This document shows, in pieces, positions 53,601 through 59,600 of a DNA stretch of 64,000 nt; within the stretch, counting starts at the first letter, position 1; every line of letters begins with the position of its first letter. The stretch is taken from assembly GCF_032854445.1 (NCBI RefSeq), contig NC_088302.1:40368191-40432190 (forward strand), in the 5' to 3' direction. Origin of the DNA: Liolophura sinensis (Eukaryota > Mollusca > Polyplacophora > Chitonida > Chitonidae). A program made the position numbers and the translations under genes. The notes beneath the pieces were generated by a model. It saw only the letters and a list, made by a program, of their open reading frames with translations, made no database searches and had not been told where the DNA came from.

Positions 53601-56600
53601 GTTATGGCAACGTCAAGATTTTTCTTCATTATCACTGATAAATATGTACCAGTATACTGTAGCTAAAAAATTCTTATCTTGGCTAAACAAGTAAAGTCTT
53701 AAATATTTAAGTGTTTAAATTGGGACTATGTAGCTAATACTTATTAAAATAATACTTCGTCTAAACAAGTAAAGTCTTAAATATTTAACTCCTTAATTTT
53801 TTTTCTCTTTTTAAGACAAGTTAAGTCTTAAATATTTAACTCTATAAAAATGTTTTTAAAATCCACTAAAATTTGTGTGTCAACACTCATAGATTTGAAC
53901 ACAGCTTTCTTACATTTATAGGGTTACAATTTGCTGTTTCTAAGGGTATCGTATACATAAATAATCAAAAACTTCCCTAAAACTGATTATCAAAGATCTT
54001 TGCAGTATTCTTTGAAAGTTTGCATCAACCACTGTATAAGATATACACATATACATATACAATATACATGTAAGCATTCATTTATGCCAAAGGCATCCCA
54101 GTAACCCAATAGTCAGCTAGGTCAATACATTATATATAAAATATTTTCCAAGGCTTAACAAGCAACAGCTGGTTTAACCTAAATCTTATTGAAATCCCAT
54201 AGAAACTGTATTTAAAAATTGTTCATGTGATACTGGTTCTATTTGAATAACAAAACAGTAAAGAAAACCCCAACGAAGGTGCAAGTGAACAGAAACCATG
54301 GGTCTACTGTACACGTGCATCTCTGAAGTATATTGGATTCCTACCTTCCATTTGTTTTTTACTTCAATTCTGCCTCCACATAAATTAAAAATTATATGGC
54401 TCAGTCACCACAGTTGAAACTGTTTTTATAAATGTTTTCACAAAAACTTACATGTTTTTACTGAGCTTTTACTAAAGAAAGTGTTTTTAATTTTTTCATT
54501 TCCAGTGCAAATTTGCCTTTAAATACAAAAGTTTAAAGACAAAAACTACCTATTCAAATTTTCCAGGTTCCTATTATGTGAAAGTCTAACAAACGTTATT
54601 TGAAGGATTACAGAATACACAAGTACATGAGAGATCAATGCATTCAGAAACCACACCGATTTATTTATTTATTTATTTGATTGGTGTTTTTACGCCGTAC
54701 TCAAGAATATTTCACTTATACAACAGCAGCCAGCATTATGATGGGTGGAAACCAGGCACAGCCCGGAGGAAACCCACGACCATCCGCAGGTTGCTGACAG
54801 ACTTTCCCACATACAGCCGGAGAGGAAGCCAGCATGAGTTGGACTTTAGGTCATTACGCTGCGCTAGCGCGCCAACCAACTGAGCCACGGAGGCCCCCAA
54901 AACCACAATGAAGTTCTGCTGATAAAGTTACATGTAAGATCTACATGTATGGCAGCCCTCCTCAAGGGCACAGATTGCTAAAACATATATGTACATACTG
55001 ACGCATGGGAACTTAATGTCATGTTCAGCATTGTGAAGGCGACAGGTTACACTGTATGTATGAAAGGTTTGGATGAACTACCTTTTACAGCCATGACGGA
55101 GCAATGCTGCTATATCAGCCAATGTTAATATTCCTCCAATATGGCTGACAAGCTAATATACCACTAGGGATCAGGACAAGAGCCATATGGAAGGTTTGGA
55201 TGAACTACTTCTGACAGCCATGACGGAGAAATGTTGCTATATCAGCCAATGTTAATATTCCTCCAATATGGCTGGCAAGCTAATATACCACTAGGGTTTA
55301 GGACAAGAGCCGTATGGAAGGTTTGGATGAACTACTTCTGACAGCCATGACGGAGCAATGTTGCTATATCAGCCAATGTTAATATTAATCCAATATGGCT
55401 CACGAGCTAATATTCCTCTAGGGTTCAGGACAATACCTGTATGGAAGGTTTGCATGATCTACTTTTGACAACCATGACGGAGCAATGTGGCTATATCAGC
55501 CAATATGTTAACATTCCTCCAATATGGCTGACATGCTAATATTCCACCATAAACTATGACATGCAGGTGTATAGGTTCTGACGTAATTTTGTAATGAGGT
55601 ACTGTGACTGACAAAACACCAGAAACTGGTTGGGGACAAACTATTTATATACTTGAACATCTAACCAATATTAGAATGGAACAAACTGCATCCCTCCATG
55701 GCGGATGTAAGTGGATTACTACTTTCAGTGGCATTTAGAAGCTGGGTTGGATAACATTAAGATATATATCTCACCGACTAAATAGAAGTTGTGATCCATA
55801 TATGTCTTTATGTAAGTGGATTAAAAAAATAAACACCCATGGCAACAGACTGAAGTGCATGCATGCACTTATGAAATTCCTTGTGACTAAGGTACCATTT
55901 AAATATACATGTTGTAAACTGAGATAAAAACAGCAATAGTGCGAATAAAGTACCTAAATTAATTAACACAATAAGAAACGTCTTCAAGGCATATAACAGT
56001 GATCTTGAAAGTGTGTAATTTATTTCATGAAGAAATCAGACAAAAGTAGCAATAAAAATTCAATCCTGAGCAGCATGCAATAAGCATCCCTGGACAAAAT
56101 ATCGAAATTCCACATGTACGCATGGGCATGATGATGTCAGAACATACAACAACAACATACGTACCGTCCTGGGGATCTCCTTCAGACGCAGAGAACAGAG
56201 AAGGGTTGGTTTAATACAGAAAACTAACACATGTTAAAATACACAAGTACGCCATACAAACCTCAGAGCAGAATAAAGGGGTACATATGTCTTGTACATG
56301 TACACTAAACAAACAATGAGTATGACCACTAATAATTCTGCTCTCAGGCTAAATATATTCATAAAATATTAAGCTAAGACTTATATGCATGTATATGTAT
56401 GAAGACGAATCAGAAATGAGAAATGTCAAGTTTGTATCTTGTGCAACATTCCTTCACAGATGATTCGTATCACGTACTTCTTAGCTGAAACTGAAACCTT
56501 TATTGACAAATGCTAATTCTCTGTCAAATTAAACAGACTGCTCTTCCCTTACTTATAAATTCCCTTTGTAATGAATATCTTACCAGTATATACAAGTCCA

Positions 56601-59600
56601 TTTTTGAAAATGGAAAGAAAATTGATGATATATATCATTACAAACACTGCCTACAATCACTAGACATCAAAACATACATTATAAATGTTTTCTGGAATAA
56701 TGCATCAAACAGCATGATCATGAGGCATCAGTTTGATGGTGTTCTCTTGATTTTTTTTTTTATTCTATATGTAGATAGGCCATTTTTACAAACTGCATAA
56801 ATCTGATTTCTCAAAGTCTTTATTGGAAATGACACTGTCTAGGTTTTAACACCTTTGGGTAAAATGGCTTTTTGTGACAGTGGACTTAATACATGTCTAG
56901 GCGAAGGATACCAGAAAGGAAGATTGAGGTAGAGGTCACTGTAAAGGTAACCTGAAGTACATGTACCTCCTGACTCAAGAGCATTATACCTAAATTTGAA
57001 CATGCTACATGTAACTCACTGGGATCAAAACATGTACACTATATGCCTGCTCTATCAAGACATCTCAGGAGTCTAGATCTGTCTGTGTCACAGTGCAGGA
57101 CAGGAAAAATCACCGAGGATGGAAAATGTCATTTGGTCAGTAGGTTGATGTGTATAATATCTGTAGCACCATACAGTGTCTTTCATCACTGCAATCGTGT
57201 AGGTCTGAATCATGTTGCCATAGTAACCATACATCCATACAAATGACTCTGGACAACCACATGCCCAGGTAAGAATACCTGTATACAGCATGTATGTAGA
57301 TCTCATTACTTCACATGTTCCCAGCATCTGCATAGAGGATGATAACTCTATACACACTTGTATATATTATAGCAAATCAATATAAAGGCTATAAAACTCA
57401 CAACCAATTTTTTTTTATGCTGTTCACAAGTTTTCCAATGATCATTTGCAGCATTCATTCATAAGGCAAATTAATACCTTCATAGTTGTCAGCAGGAAAT
57501 TACATTGAAGGGAATAGAGTGAGGATGCATAGGGAGGAGATAAGAATCTCCACGGAGCATCAATATACTCAGCACCCGGCTCTTGTGGCCAAACCAACCC
57601 CTGTAACACAGATCTCTTGACAGATTACAGTGTGTGTTCCTGACCAGAGAGGGCGATATGGGTTTGATGGATGAGGTAGAAAAGAAGGTGGGGCCGTCAG
57701 GGGTAGAAGATCCCAGGGGGTTAGGGATACAGGGTGAGCTCATGATGGGTAGGTAATCTAACCAAGGGGTTGATGGCAGAGCTTTGTATTTTCATGACAA
57801 CATACATGGAGTAGAATCATTGTTGCTGATATAGGAGACAGCTCTCTGTGTCTGTTGTTACAGGCAATCCTGTAACAAGCACGGTTTATAATGAGGGAAG
57901 TCATGTAACAGGAACATTCATTTTGCACACAACATTTGGAAGGTTTCCAAGAAACTCGCCAGCTTAAACAGCCAGCTTTTATTGCTGGCCATGGAACCTA
58001 CTCAAAGCGACATGGGCTGTCAAAGCTGTCATGCCAGGTTTAGCGGTTCATAGATATCGATATTAACTACCTTTAAACAGTTGTCAAGACATTCAAAATA
58101 CTGAATACTTTAAGAAACTCAAAAGTATGCTAGAAGCTAGAGAAACATTTATTTATTTCCCTAAAACTCAATTCTGAAAGGACACTTCTTGTCAAATATG
58201 TGGGGCGCAGGATGTCTTCACTAAGTCTGCCTAACAGTTTCGATTTGCCTACATGTTCACGCCACACTCTCCAACCCATATGTGACAATCAGGCCGTAAT
58301 AATCTCTGCTGCCCATCATGTATCATCTGCTGCTTTCAACTTCCTTCTTTGTAATCTAGGGAACCCCTAAACCCATATATTATCTTCATCATCTGATTAC
58401 AGATCAGTTACATACATCCACAATCTGTGTACAGATGGAGGGCTTCAATATTTTACAAGCTTTATGTTTTCTTCCTTCTAAAAGTATCAGGTTTTATCTC
58501 ATTTGATGAACAAATTTGTACAGAAAATTGTCATATACATATACTGTTTTTAATAATATTGTTTGATTGATGTTAACAAGGCAATAGTGTTAATTAAAAT
58601 ATTAATCATTAAATTATATTTGATATTTTGTGTTTATGTATTATGTCACTTATATAAATAGTTGACTGAATTGTGCCTGGATCTGACTGCTCCGAAGCGG
58701 AAACTCTACCGACTGAGCTACCGAGGCAGCTGATAATTCATAAGTTTAATGTGGTGGGACATAGAAATTAATATTGCCAGTTAAAAATATTATATGCTTG
58801 ATGTTACCCGACTGATCCTTCAAAAAAGGCCCTGCCCAAAATTTTTGTTCTTGTGTTTTTACAGATGCCAAATTTTTTTTTTTATTTCATTTAATTACTT
58901 GTTATTTGTTTTTTGTTGATGATCATTTGAAATGTTACTCTGTTTACAGGTAACAGGGGCTCTTTCGAGATAAAATTCCTCTCCTGCTATTGAGCAAAGC
59001 GCGCTTCATAGCACCTCAACACGTATACCGTATCCGATACCCGTAGATTGAGATAGGCCTACCTGTGAAGTGTTTTCACTTGTATCCATCTGGACAGTGT
59101 CATTGTATTTGTATAGGAAGTCGAGATTTCAAGTTAATAACTCATTTTGTGAGATAATCATTGTAACATGTTCAAGGAAATCTTGTAAACATCGCAGCTG
59201 TCAGCGTCTTACGACGGCAAGATGGAATTCTCTTTGTGATCCAATTCTTTTCACCACGCTATACCTTAAAAACACATCAAATTTCGTGAAAATGAATTGG
59301 TGAGAATTGTGGCTGGTTATAAGCGGCGTGAAATGTGTACAAACACTGACGAAACATGGACATAGGCCTATACCTCCAAGGACAAGTTGCTCAAGCTAGC
59401 CGTAGCCCACTTACGAAGATCCTCTAGTTTATTTTTTGTGAATTAAATTAATTTAGTTATGGACTGGTATAAACAAGGTGACAAAATGAGACCTTACCAC
59501 ATCATAATACCTGCTGTAACATGATCAAATCGGAAGACTTTGGTTTTAAACCTATACATTATCAAAGAATTGCCAACAGAAACTCTTTTATGTTTTGTGT

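Noticed and set aside
58678-58735. tRNA gene on the minus strand
   Set aside because: Only the D-arm/box A half is tRNA-like; the 3' half does not fold.
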